This document shows, piece by piece, positions 54,995 through 63,899 of a DNA stretch of 64,000 bases (the stretch's first letter is position 1; the number at the start of each line of letters is the position of its first letter). The notes beneath the pieces are model-generated. The model ran no database searches and was not told the DNA's origin. It was given only the letters and a program-made list of their open reading frames with translations. The stretch is taken from NCBI RefSeq assembly GCF_016706325.1, contig NZ_JADJJX010000001.1:620001-684000 (forward strand). Reading direction: 5' to 3'. Source of the DNA: Methanothrix sp. (GTDB taxonomy: Archaea; Halobacteriota; Methanosarcinia; Methanotrichales; Methanotrichaceae). The translations under genes were made by a program, and so were the position numbers.

Positions 54995-55095
54995 CTGATC
55001 CCTCTACATATTCCCTCACTACACCACTCCTGTTTTCAAACAGCGCTACATCGCTTTTGGCTCGTGATAAACGCTCTTTTGCATCCTCATCTACC

Positions 55096-55103
55096 AATAT
55101 AAA
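55096..55103 (-). promoter_or_regulatory. Promoter of the ATP synthase operon
   Basis: The minus strand reads agagtttatattgg: a purine-rich BRE followed by TTTATATT. Predicted transcription start near 55073, giving a leader of about 80 bases before ahaH. Confidence 0.55.
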
Positions 55104-55150
55104 CTCTTCGGTTTTAGTCAAGGGAAAGGAGAGGCTATCCCCTCTCTCGC

Positions 55151-56314
55151 TCAACGGCCCCAAAATTTAAGAGCAACTTCCAGCTCTTTGTGGTCTTTCG
55201 CATACTCTTCAAGAGCAATATGCTTCTGCCAGGCCTCAGTTGCCTGCACCATCGCCCTTGCTCCAGCAGTGGTGCCATCGGGATGGCCGTGTACTCCCCC
55301 ACCTGCCTGGACGATGCAGTCTATGCCATAGCCATCCAGATTTCCGTGAACCTTGCCCGGATAGACTCCGCCCGAGGCCACAGGGAAGACCCTCTTGTAG
55401 CCCGCCCAGACATCTCGCAGGGCATCGCGGCACAGGTCGTTCTCCTCCCTCTCCAAAGACATCTTGCCCATATAGCTTCCAGTATGGAGATTTGTGCCTC
55501 CCATCATGCGCACCAGTTTGGCTATCACCAGCATGGATATGCCGTGGCTCTTGTCACGGGTGAAGGCCCCATGCATAGTTCTGTGCACATGGATGGGAAC
55601 ATTCAGGTTCTGGGCCAGGATCTCCAGTGAGGAGAAGCCTGAGGTGAGGACATCGATCATAACCATATTGGCCCCATGCTCGACAGCCCTCTCCGCCCGT
55701 TCCAGGATCTTCTCCGCTCCGGCGGTGACATTGACGGCATAAAATGCCTTCTTGCCCGTCTCCTTCTCCACCCGATCCAAAGCAGACATGACCGCCTCTA
55801 ATCTGGGGATCAGAGGACAGAAGCTCTGATCGGTGAGGGTCTCGTCATCCTTGACCAGGTCCAGTCCACCGCGCACTGCTGCTTCTGCCACGGCTGCCGT
55901 CTCTTTCGGGTTCAGGCCCACCTTGGGCTTGATGATGGTTCCCACCAGGGGGCGGCCAAAGACGCCCAGGATCCTGCGCGCGTCCTCTATTCCAAACCGT
56001 GGACCTTTATGTGCCCGGGTTATGCTCTGAGGAAAGATGACATCCTGCAAGCGCACCTTCTGGATAGCCCCCAGGCCGAAGAGGTTTCCTGCCACCACTG
56101 AGAGATACTGGGGCACATTCCCCGGCTCGAAGAGCTCCCCGGGAAAGCCGATCTCAACCTCATTCCCCTGGGCGGATATCACCCACGCAGCCAGGGGGTT
56201 ATCCTGGCCCCGCACCTCAGTCCAGGTGCCTGTGGACTGCTCAGCAGCTATGGCCTCCGCCGCCTTCTGGATGGGAAGGTCCGTCTCTACATGGTATTTT
56301 GCAACAAGCTCCAT
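55151..56314 (-). CDS. rbcL: Ribulose-bisphosphate carboxylase, archaeal form III (short)
   Basis: 387 residues. Catalytic positions are kept: E and TW in EQSTGTW, Asn in AGNLFG, KPK in IIKPKVG, the carbamylated Lys in LVKDDE, HR in HVHRTMH, loop-6 Lys in YMGKM, SGG in VASGGVYPG, and GGG in AGGGVHGHPDG. So it should carboxylate, unlike form IV proteins. It is shorter than typical form III (~420-440), at the N-terminus and before SGG. Archaeal form III works in nucleoside salvage or, with phosphoribulokinase, in the reductive hexulose-phosphate pathway. Divergent from fbp. Confidence 0.9.
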   Translation of the reverse strand: MELVAKYHVETDLPIQKAAEAIAAEQSTGTWTEVRGQDNPLAAWVISAQGNEVEIGFPGELFEPGNVPQYLSVVAGNLFGLGAIQKVRLQDVIFPQSITRAHKGPRFGIEDARRILGVFGRPLVGTIIKPKVGLNPKETAAVAEAAVRGGLDLVKDDETLTDQSFCPLIPRLEAVMSALDRVEKETGKKAFYAVNVTAGAEKILERAERAVEHGANMVMIDVLTSGFSSLEILAQNLNVPIHVHRTMHGAFTRDKSHGISMLVIAKLVRMMGGTNLHTGSYMGKMSLEREENDLCRDALRDVWAGYKRVFPVASGGVYPGKVHGNLDGYGIDCIVQAGGGVHGHPDGTTAGARAMVQATEAWQKHIALEEYAKDHKELEVALKFWGR

Positions 56315-56600
56315 ATTACCTCTCCTGCTCTCAACCTAAAGCCAGCCAGATCCCCTGCCCCTGAGCAGGACGATTCATTCCCAGTGGCATTGAGGCCTCA
56401 TCGGCCAGTTCCAGTCATAGATGATCTCTGGCAGATATAAAACTCATCCCTTCTCACCCCTCCTCATCCCTTCTCATTTCTTCTGATTCATACTAAAACA
56501 TCAGCTAGAAGGCCAAAACCATAATCCTTCGCTATGGGGGCAACACTTTTATTTTCAAAGAATAACCTGCAGACTGCTAAAAAGATATCGGGGAGAATCC

Positions 56601-57548
56601 ATGGCTAACAGAATAAATGATCGCACTCGATTCATTGTTGATCTGAGGCGGCACATGTGGAAGAGCGGCATCGAGGTAGAGCTGCGGCGGCTCATCTGGC
56701 AGATTGCTGTGATGGGCAAGTATATCTCGGCAAAGATCCATGAGTCCAACCGCAAGCTGGCCGGCTTCAAGAATGTCTACGGCGAGGACCAACTGGCTCT
56801 GGACCGCATCTCCGATGAGATATTAAAAAATATGATGCGCAACTCCGGATTCGTTCGCGAGTATGCCTCTGAGGAGCTGGATGATATCATCACCATCGGC
56901 CATGGTCAGGAAAAATATATCGTTACCGCCGATCCAGTGGATGGCTCCTCCCTGGTGGACACCAACCTGGCCATCGGGACGATCATCGGCATTCACAAAA
57001 ATTCAATATTTGATTGCGGCAAAAATTCGATGGTAGCTGCCCTTTACATCACCTATGGCCCGCTCATCACTATGATCTACTCCGCCGGAAAGGGAGTACA
57101 TGAGTTCGTGCTGGATCGCGAGGGGGAGTATGTCCTCTCTGAGGAGAATATCCGCCTCAATGAGAGGGGATCCATCTTCTCCCCCGGTGGCCTTCGCAGG
57201 GACTGGACGGAGAGCCACCGGAGATATATCGATAAGCTGGAGATGGATGGCTACAAGCTACGCTACAGCGGTGGATTCGTCCCCGACATCAATCAGGTGA
57301 TAATCAAGCGGGGAGGGATATTCACCTATCCCGCCCTCAAGAAGGCCCCTCAGGGAAAGCTGCGACTGCTATTTGAACTCCAGCCCATGGCCTACATTGT
57401 GGAGCAGGCGGGAGGCATGGCTATAGACGGAAAAGAGGACATACTCGCTCTTAAAATATCCTCAGTCGATCAACGCTCGCCCATCTACATCGGATCGCGG
57501 AGAGAGGTGGCGATGGCGAGGGAATTCCTGTCTGAAGAATCTTACTAA
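56601..57548 (+). CDS. fbp: Class I fructose-1,6-bisphosphatase
   Basis: 315 residues. The metal and phosphate motif DPVDGSSLVDTNLAIGTIIG, upstream Glu in YASEELDDI, and YSAGKGVHEFVLD identify the FBPase I family, which dephosphorylates fructose 1,6-bisphosphate. Class I is uncommon in archaea, which usually use FBPA/P, also encoded here. ggggagaatcc precedes ATG; a TATA-like cttttatttt is near 56546-56555. Confidence 0.88.
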   Translation: MANRINDRTRFIVDLRRHMWKSGIEVELRRLIWQIAVMGKYISAKIHESNRKLAGFKNVYGEDQLALDRISDEILKNMMRNSGFVREYASEELDDIITIGHGQEKYIVTADPVDGSSLVDTNLAIGTIIGIHKNSIFDCGKNSMVAALYITYGPLITMIYSAGKGVHEFVLDREGEYVLSEENIRLNERGSIFSPGGLRRDWTESHRRYIDKLEMDGYKLRYSGGFVPDINQVIIKRGGIFTYPALKKAPQGKLRLLFELQPMAYIVEQAGGMAIDGKEDILALKISSVDQRSPIYIGSRREVAMAREFLSEESY

Positions 57549-57628
57549 CGTAATAATAAATAAATATAACTATATAGTAATATAAGTTGTAATATAAGGC
57601 AATGCAATTAAAGGGGAGAGGTGTAGCA

Positions 57629-59024
57629 ATGATTTACCAGAATGAGGATCAGCTAAAAGAAGGATGCCAATCCATACTCGACTGGAGAGAGGGTGATGTT
57701 CGCATCCTGGATGAGCGCAGCTTTCAAGAGGAATTGATCGATGATCTGATCTACACTGCCGTATTCAGCCCCGATTCAGTGATTCAAGAAGCAGCGGCAT
57801 TTCTGATTCGCCGGGGAGCGGCCCGTTTGGGGATCATTCCAGCATCCATCCAATCCCTGTATGAGGCCATGGGCAAAGGCGAGGTCAGTGGATTTACTGT
57901 TCCAGCGATCAATATCCGTGGCCTTACCTACGATGTGGCACAGGCGGTATTTCGGGCGGCAAAGAAGGGGGATGCAGGTCCGGTTATCTTTGAGATCGCC
58001 CGTTCGGAGATAGGCTACACCAGGCAGAGGCCCCTGGAGTATGCCTGTGCTGTGCTGGCAGCAGCGATCAAGACCGGCTGGCGAGGCCCGGTCTTCTTGC
58101 AGGGAGATCATTTTCAGATAAACGCCAAGAAGTTCGCGGCGGAGGGGGAGAGGGAGACACAGGCGGTCAGGGATTTGATCAGAGAGGCCATCCTGGCCAG
58201 TTTTTATAATATCGACATCGATACCTCCACCCTGGTCGATCTCTCTCATCCCACTATCAAGGATCAGCAGAGAATGAACTTCACCTTAGCAGCGGAGCTG
58301 ACCGCCCCTGATTCGCGACCTGGAGCCGGATGGCATTACAGTGTCCGTGGGGGGGGAGATCGGCGAGGTTGGGGGAAAGAACAGCACTGTGGAGGAGCTG
58401 CAGGCCTTCATGGATGGTTATCTTGAAGAGCTTGAGAGAAGGGGGCCAACTCTCAAAGGAATCAGCAAGATCAGCGTCCAGACCGGGACCACCCATGGGG
58501 GCGTGCCCCTGGCAGATGGCACAGTGGCAAAGGTCAAGATCGATTTTGAGGTATTGCAAAAGCTATCGGAGACCGCCCGCGCCCGGTATGGCCTGGCGGG
58601 CGCTGTTCAGCACGGGGCGTCAACATTGCCCGACGAGGCCTTTGACCGCTTTCCTGCGACGCAAACCGCAGAGATTCATCTGGCCACTGGCTTTCAGAAT
58701 ATCATCTATGACAGCAAGAGCTTCCCTGGCCAGTTGCGGGCAAAGGTCTACGATCACCTGCGCTCGGAGCTGAAAGGGGAGTGGAAGGAGAAGGATACCG
58801 AGGAGCAGTTCATCTACAAGACCCGCAAGAAGGGCTTCGGGCCGTTCAAGCAGGAGCTGTGGGAACTGTCGGCGGATGTTCGTGATGAGATCTGTTCCGA
58901 GCTGGAAGGGAAGTTCGCCTTCCTGTTCGATAAGCTGAAGATCAATGGAACCAGGCAGCTCCTGGATCGATTTGTGAAGCCTGTGGATGTGCCGCTTGAA
59001 AGACCGGCGGCACTGAAAGGGTGA
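57629..59024 (+). CDS. Class II aldolase-like protein (frame broken near 58306)
   Basis: Two overlapping frames (57629-58426 and 58341-59024) are one gene of about 465 codons. The first derails after AAELTA; dropping one C of the CCCC at 58305-58308 gives LIRDLEPDGITVSVGGEIGEVGG. Zn/catalytic features of class II ketose-bisphosphate aldolases are seen: FLQGDHFQ, VGGEIGE, TTHGGVPL and VQHGAST. The substrate is probably fructose bisphosphate or similar. ATG 57629 follows GGAGAGGTG. Sequence error or true mutation cannot be told apart. Confidence 0.75.
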
Positions 59025-59152
59025 AGCAATCTGCTGAGCAGGCAAAAAAGCAAATGATCTCGGGAATGATCTGGGGGAGGCCCAGATGCTCTCTACTCTT
59101 TTGGGTCCAGCAGAAGATATTTTTGGACCGCAAAGGCCCAGGACCAAAAGAG

Positions 59153-59173
59153 CCATAAATCGACAGGTCGATT
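59153..59173 (+). promoter_or_regulatory. TATA-like box with adjacent 16-bp palindrome
   Basis: CATAAAT (59154-59160) overlaps AATCGACAGGTCGATT (59158-59173), a perfect 7+2+7 palindrome. It lies about 90 bases before the FBPA/P start, between TATA box and predicted start, so it is a good repressor-site candidate. Confidence 0.45.
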
Positions 59174-59259
59174 AGGGATAATAATGATAGATTGAAGATT
59201 CTGATCAATTGGCAATTCTCCTGATAGCATCGCTTCCAGGAGCATCAGGTGGGATCGAT

Positions 59260-60375
59260 ATGACAAAGACCACTATAAGTTTGATAAAAGCCGATGTTGG
59301 CGGCTATCCCGGCCACTGCTCAGTTCATCCCGAATTGATCAAGGCTGCAGAGGAGAAGCTGGAGGAGGCCAGGAGGGCCGGCTGTCTGGTGGACTACAGG
59401 GTGATGTCCTGCGGGGACGACCTGGAGCTGCTCATGAGCCACAGGACAGGCTGCGATTGTGGCGATATCCACGGCCTGGCCTGGGAGACATTCGAGCGGG
59501 CCACTGAGGTGGCTGAAGCCCTCAAGCTCTATGGCTGCGGCCAGGACCTTCTGGCTGATGCCTTCTCCGGCAACATCAAAGGCTTGGGCCCCGGGGTGGC
59601 GGAGATGGAGATCACTGAGCGCACAGCCGAGCCCATAGTCGCCTTTATGATGGACAAGACTGAGCCTGGCGCCTTCAACCTCCCCATCTTCAAGATGTTC
59701 GCCGATCCCTTCAACACCGCCGGCCTGGTGATAGACCCCTCCTTCCACCAAGGCTTCTCCTTCGAGATCTGGGATGTCCTCGAGCATAAGAAGGTCCTGA
59801 TGAACTGCCCGGAGGAGATGTACGATATGTTAGCCCTCATCGGTGCCAAGAGCCGCTATGTGATCAAGAGGGTCTACTGCAGGCCGGGGGGCAAGCTCCC
59901 TGAGGATGAGCCAGTGGCGGCAATCAGCACAGAGAAGCTCTACCAGACTGCGGGCAGGTATGTGGGCAAGGACGATCCCGTGGCCTTAGTGAGGGCGCAG
60001 TCCGGACTGCCCGCTTTGGGTGAGGTGCTCGAGCCCTTTGCCCTGGGGCATCTGGTGAGCGGCTGGATGCGGGGGAGTCATAATGGCCCTATAATGCCCT
60101 GCTCCTTTGATACCGCCCATCCCACCAGGCTCGATGGCCCGCCCCGGGTCATAACCGCGGGCTTCCAGCTTGCTGATGGGCGCTTCATCGGCCCAGTCGA
60201 CCTGTTCAATGATGTGGCCTTCGATCGCGCTCGGCATAGATGCCTGCAGATCGCCGATTATATGAGGGCACACGGCCCCTTCGAGCCGCACCGCCTGGCA
60301 GAGGAGGAGATGGAGTACACCACCCTGCCCGATGTGATAAGATGCCTGAGGGAGCGATTTGTGGATGCTGAGTAG
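59260..60375 (+). CDS. Bifunctional fructose-1,6-bisphosphate aldolase/phosphatase
   Basis: 371 residues, the FBPA/P (type V FBPase) family: ISLIKADVGGYPGH at the N-terminus, metal ligands in GDDLELLMSH and DCGDIHGLAW, FNLPIFKMFADPFNTAG, GSHNGPIMP and GFQLADGRFIGPVDLFND. It makes fructose 6-phosphate from triose phosphates, pulling gluconeogenesis forward. ATG 59260 after aggtgggatcgat; the TTG/ATG frame start at 59209 gives an odd N-terminus. Confidence 0.92.
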   Translation: MTKTTISLIKADVGGYPGHCSVHPELIKAAEEKLEEARRAGCLVDYRVMSCGDDLELLMSHRTGCDCGDIHGLAWETFERATEVAEALKLYGCGQDLLADAFSGNIKGLGPGVAEMEITERTAEPIVAFMMDKTEPGAFNLPIFKMFADPFNTAGLVIDPSFHQGFSFEIWDVLEHKKVLMNCPEEMYDMLALIGAKSRYVIKRVYCRPGGKLPEDEPVAAISTEKLYQTAGRYVGKDDPVALVRAQSGLPALGEVLEPFALGHLVSGWMRGSHNGPIMPCSFDTAHPTRLDGPPRVITAGFQLADGRFIGPVDLFNDVAFDRARHRCLQIADYMRAHGPFEPHRLAEEEMEYTTLPDVIRCLRERFVDAE

Positions 60376-60441
60376 CTGGCGAGAGGACTTCATTACATTT
60401 TGCTGATTAGATTTAAGTATTCGAAACGCCTATGCAAGGCT

Positions 60442-61317
60442 ATGAACCTTCCAGATAATGAAAGGAGGCAATTTCTCAGACTTTATAATTCGTTACTAAT
60501 TTATGTGAACAATAAATATAAAATCGTGGAAAACCTCAGCCAAAATAAGGATATCTTCGATCGGGATCCAGAGGAGATAGAGAGGCTCAAGGAGAGGCTC
60601 TACTCAGACCCTGGCCAGATCGATTCCTATGTCCAGGAAAATCCGGCTGGCTTTTCAGATGAAGAGCTGAAGATCATATCCAGCTGGCGGCATTTCATCA
60701 AAGGGAGGTTCTATCTCATTCGCTTTATGAAAAGCTATGCTGTATTCCTGGATGAGAGCCATCCGCCTCGAGCATATGGGGTGAAAGGACTGGCTATGCA
60801 GTGGGACCTGGTCACCAATCTGCCCCGGATCCTCGAGGCCACGCTGATCCCCTTTAAGGACAAGATCATCTTCGATGGGACGTTCAGCTGCTACAATCTC
60901 TTCTTCGGCCCGGAGATGAAAAGAAATATCCTCGACCGTTTCCGCCAGGCCAAGGCAGGATATGGGATAATAACCACCCTTCCCTTCTCCCCAGAAGAGT
61001 CAGCGAGCTCAGACTCAGAGAGGCTGAGGGGATTGTTGAGCTCCCAGGAGAGCAGGGACATTCACTGGCAGGAGATCGAGGAGATGATCCGGAAAGATCC
61101 GGAGCTATTGGCTGTTTACAGCCAGGAGATGGGCAAGGTGCATGCCAGAAGACATCGAAAGCGGCTCCGCGAGATTGGGATCAAAGAGGGCTGGTTTGCC
61201 ACCATCGAGGGGATCATAATCGCAGGTGGACCGGCTCAGGAGGAGGTGGAGAAGGCGGTGGCGGCTCTGCTTCCGCCGGAGAAGAGAAAGCTTGTTTATA
61301 TATTTCATCTAAAATAA
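60442..61317 (+). CDS. Unknown soluble protein
   Basis: 291 residues, rich in charged helices, no membrane segments. FLRLYNSLLIYVNNKYKIV near the start and LPPEKRKLVYIFHLK at the end. The part FDGTFSCYNLFFGPEMKRNI may be a small sheet. I recognise no family. The TATA-like tttaagtat at 60412-60420 would start transcription near 60442, so a leaderless start there is plausible; TTG 60400 is upstream of that. Confidence 0.6.
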   Translation: MNLPDNERRQFLRLYNSLLIYVNNKYKIVENLSQNKDIFDRDPEEIERLKERLYSDPGQIDSYVQENPAGFSDEELKIISSWRHFIKGRFYLIRFMKSYAVFLDESHPPRAYGVKGLAMQWDLVTNLPRILEATLIPFKDKIIFDGTFSCYNLFFGPEMKRNILDRFRQAKAGYGIITTLPFSPEESASSDSERLRGLLSSQESRDIHWQEIEEMIRKDPELLAVYSQEMGKVHARRHRKRLREIGIKEGWFATIEGIIIAGGPAQEEVEKAVAALLPPEKRKLVYIFHLK

Positions 61318-61370
61318 TCATCATTGGCTCTGATCGAGCCTCTCTCTCATCCCCTCCAGGAGGGACCCTT

Positions 61371-61410
61371 GAAGCCCCAGGAGTATTCCCTGGGCTTCTT
61401 TGTCTTTTTC
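61371..61410 (+). terminator. Hairpin plus T tract
   Basis: gaagccccagg and ccctgggcttc pair (one bulge), followed by tttgtcttttt. It fits transcription termination after the gene ending at 61317. Confidence 0.5.
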
Positions 61411-61480
61411 AGGGCCCAGGAGAACTCGGCATAGGCCTTGTTGAGTCATCTGGTGAGGGCATAACTGCCAGACAGATCCT

Positions 61481-62320
61481 TCACGCCTTCTTTTGAAGCA
61501 TCTCTCTTATCGCCCCAATGGCCTCATCCTTTCTGAAAGGAATGGCTCCGGAATACAGGCTCTCCTCCTGCAGAGTCTTGAAAAGATCGGCGAGTATGGG
61601 CATCTCCAGGCTCAGATCATCCATCAAATCCCTTCTGTTCATGATCTGGTGAATATCCCCCTCAGCCACAATGCTCTTATTGAGAAGAAGAATCCTGTCC
61701 GCCAGCAGCGGCACCAGATTCACATCATGAGTGGCGGTGATGATCGCCGTTCCCTTTCTCTGCTGTTCCCGGATAAGGGAGACCATCTCCATCCTGGAAC
61801 GGGGGTCCAGGTTGGATGTGGGCTCATCCAGGACCAACACCGGCGGCCTCATGGACAGGACGGTGGCAAAAGCGGCCCTCTTCCTCTGGCCGAAGCTGAG
61901 GCGATGAGGTACCTTTGCCGAGAGGTCGGAGAGGCCGACGCTTTGCAATGCCCATTTCACCCTCTCATCCACCTCCTCTTGAGTCAGGCCCATATTCGCC
62001 GGACCGAAGGCCACGTCCTCATCCAGACGGGGCATGAAGAGCTGATCATCCGGATCCTGAAAGACCATTCCCACCTGGCTCCGGACCCATCTCAAGCTCT
62101 CATCGCTTATCTCTCTGTCTCGAATCTTCACCTTCCCCTGACCCCTTAAAAGGCCATTCAAGTGAAGCAGCAGTGTGGACTTGCCCGCCCCATTGGGCCC
62201 GAGGAGGGCAAGGGACTGCCCCTCTGCCAGGGAGAAGCTGACTTTATCCAGGGCGCGCGTTCCGTCTGAGTAGGTATAGCTGAGGTCCTCAACCTCTACG
62301 GCCATTTCCCGGTTCATCAT
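61481..62320 (-). CDS. cbiO: Cobalt/nickel ECF transporter ATPase
   Basis: About 279 residues: Walker A GPNGAGKST, Q-loop VFQDPDDQLF (typical of CbiO/EcfA), signature LSFGQRKRAAFATVLS, Walker B VLVLDEPTSNLDP and H-loop ATHDVN. It energises uptake with CbiQ and CbiM. ATG 62320 after ggcaggt; TTG 62332 is an alternative. Confidence 0.9.
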   Translation of the reverse strand: MMNREMAVEVEDLSYTYSDGTRALDKVSFSLAEGQSLALLGPNGAGKSTLLLHLNGLLRGQGKVKIRDREISDESLRWVRSQVGMVFQDPDDQLFMPRLDEDVAFGPANMGLTQEEVDERVKWALQSVGLSDLSAKVPHRLSFGQRKRAAFATVLSMRPPVLVLDEPTSNLDPRSRMEMVSLIREQQRKGTAIITATHDVNLVPLLADRILLLNKSIVAEGDIHQIMNRRDLMDDLSLEMPILADLFKTLQEESLYSGAIPFRKDEAIGAIREMLQKKA

Positions 62321-62356
62321 AATACCTGCCAATCGTGCCGATCAAATGAATATCCT

Positions 62357-63106
62357 TCAGATAAATTGAATAAATAGAGCCACGGCCAAGACCGAAAAGC
62401 CCTTGATCAGATCGCTGCTTTCAAGCATCATCTTCTGACTGGAGGGCAGTACTCCCTGATAGCCGCGAGAGAGCATGGCATTGAAGACATTCTCCGATCG
62501 CTCGTAGCTTCTGATGAGGAGCATTGCCACAGCCATCGCCATTATGCGGGCGGATCTGGCAGATGACCTCATCTCAAATCCCTTGGATGCAAGAGACCTT
62601 CTCATTGTCTGCAGATCCTCATTGAAGAGGAAGATGTAGCGATAGGCGAAAAGGAAGATCTGAGTGAGAGGGGCGGGCATGCCAAGGCTCTTTAAGCCAT
62701 TGATGTTCACATTGAATGGTGCTGTTCCCGCAATGATCAGGGCCAACGTAGTGGCGGCAATTCCCCGAATCAAAAACAGCAGTCCGAGATCCAGACCCTG
62801 GCGGCTGATCGCCAGAGAGTGGTAGCTGAAGAGAGCCTCTCCCTTGACGGTGAAGGGGAGGATGATGACCAAGGGCAGAAGAAATATGAAAGGCCACTTC
62901 ATAAATCTCAGGATGTGATGCAATGGAAGCCTTGATATCAAGACCAGCATAATTGCGATTATAAGCCCTGCCAGGGCCTGACCGATCTCTCCCACGATGA
63001 CGATGGATATCGTCAGGATAAAGAGGGAGATGAGCTTGACCCGCGTCTCCCAGCGGTGCAAGGGCGAATCAATCCCCGAGTACCTCTCCGGATCGAAGCC
63101 GCTCAT
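62357..63106 (-). CDS. cbiQ: Cobalt/nickel ECF transporter membrane component
   Basis: 249 residues with about five membrane helices. The start (MSGFDPERYSGIDSPLHRWETRVK) and the coupling motif MRRSLASKGFE with MLSRGYQG are those of CbiQ/EcfT proteins, which link substrate binding to the ATPase. Confidence 0.9.
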   Translation of the reverse strand: MSGFDPERYSGIDSPLHRWETRVKLISLFILTISIVIVGEIGQALAGLIIAIMLVLISRLPLHHILRFMKWPFIFLLPLVIILPFTVKGEALFSYHSLAISRQGLDLGLLFLIRGIAATTLALIIAGTAPFNVNINGLKSLGMPAPLTQIFLFAYRYIFLFNEDLQTMRRSLASKGFEMRSSARSARIMAMAVAMLLIRSYERSENVFNAMLSRGYQGVLPSSQKMMLESSDLIKGFSVLAVALFIQFI

Positions 63107-63165
63107 GCCCTTCCCTGCTCAACCTTCGCTTTTCGCTCACCATCGCTTCTGTCTCCCCTGGGTTT

Positions 63166-63573
63166 TTATTTTTTCTTTCTGGATATAAATATCATGGCCA
63201 ATCCTGCAACTCCCAGCAGATAGCCAAGTCCAGACGCCGCTCTGAGGGGCCTTGAGATATGCTCTTGGGCCTCCTTCTGCTCCAGATCAAGGCTGAGCTC
63301 TGCCCGGTGTCCAGTGGAGTAGCTCACAAATGTGAGATCTTCCATCCTCCTGCCGGGCCGGAAGACGTAGGCTCCCCTATCGTTCGTTATCCCTTTTTCT
63401 ATGGTCTCGCCGCCGCTTTTAACCTCTATCTCCGCTCCCTGAGCCGGGGTGCCGTCGTCGTAAAGGGCGGTCACCTGAACCTCATTTACCTGATAGCCCA
63501 TCATCATCCTGTGGCCAGAGCAGGGATGAACTGCCAAGAGGAGAAGCAAAACCAGGGCCAATCGGGCCTTCAT
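63166..63573 (-). CDS. Secreted/anchored metal-transport accessory protein (NikL/NikK-like)
   Basis: 135 residues. Signal peptide ending near HPCSG, a beta domain (VTALYDDGTPAQGAEIEVKS) of the DUF4198-like or carboxypeptidase-regulatory type, then a C-terminal helix (GYLLGVAGLAMIFI) and lysines. Some nickel CbiMQO systems carry NikK and NikL accessory proteins of this layout in the place of CbiN. The mature form would begin HRMMMG. ATG 63573 follows GGTGATGGA. Confidence 0.65.
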   Translation of the reverse strand: MKARLALVLLLLLAVHPCSGHRMMMGYQVNEVQVTALYDDGTPAQGAEIEVKSGGETIEKGITNDRGAYVFRPGRRMEDLTFVSYSTGHRAELSLDLEQKEAQEHISRPLRAASGLGYLLGVAGLAMIFISRKKK

Positions 63574-63577
63574 TCCA

Positions 63578-63898
63578 TCACCCGCTCGTTCCTGAGAGAG
63601 CATTGTTGATAATTATGGATCCCGTCTCAGTATGTCCTCCTCCCACGACCTCATAGCTCCAGTTTCCCGTTCCTTTTCCCGGAAGGGCGACGGTAAACCT
63701 TCCAGTGGCATCGGTGACATTCTCGGCAAAAAGCTCTTTATCCTGATAGAGCTTCACCTCGGCATTGGCTGCCGGGGTGCCATCGTCATAGAAGACGAAG
63801 AGATCCACAGTTATCTGCTGGCCTACAAACATTCTATGAGCACTGGCCGCCCCCGCCAGGAGCAGGGCGGCAATAATCAGCGCAGATATCCACCTCAT
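63578..63898 (-). CDS. Secreted metal-transport accessory protein, paralogue (NikL/NikK-like)
   Basis: 106 residues. Signal peptide (ALIIAALLLAGAASA), then HRMFVGQQITVDLFVFYDDG and TPAANAEVKLYQD, the same beta domain as the next gene. No C-terminal membrane helix. It starts one base after the cbiM stop. Both mature proteins would start with His, a possible metal ligand. Confidence 0.65.
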   Translation of the reverse strand: MRWISALIIAALLLAGAASAHRMFVGQQITVDLFVFYDDGTPAANAEVKLYQDKELFAENVTDATGRFTVALPGKGTGNWSYEVVGGGHTETGSIIINNALSGTSG

Positions 63899-63899
63899 A

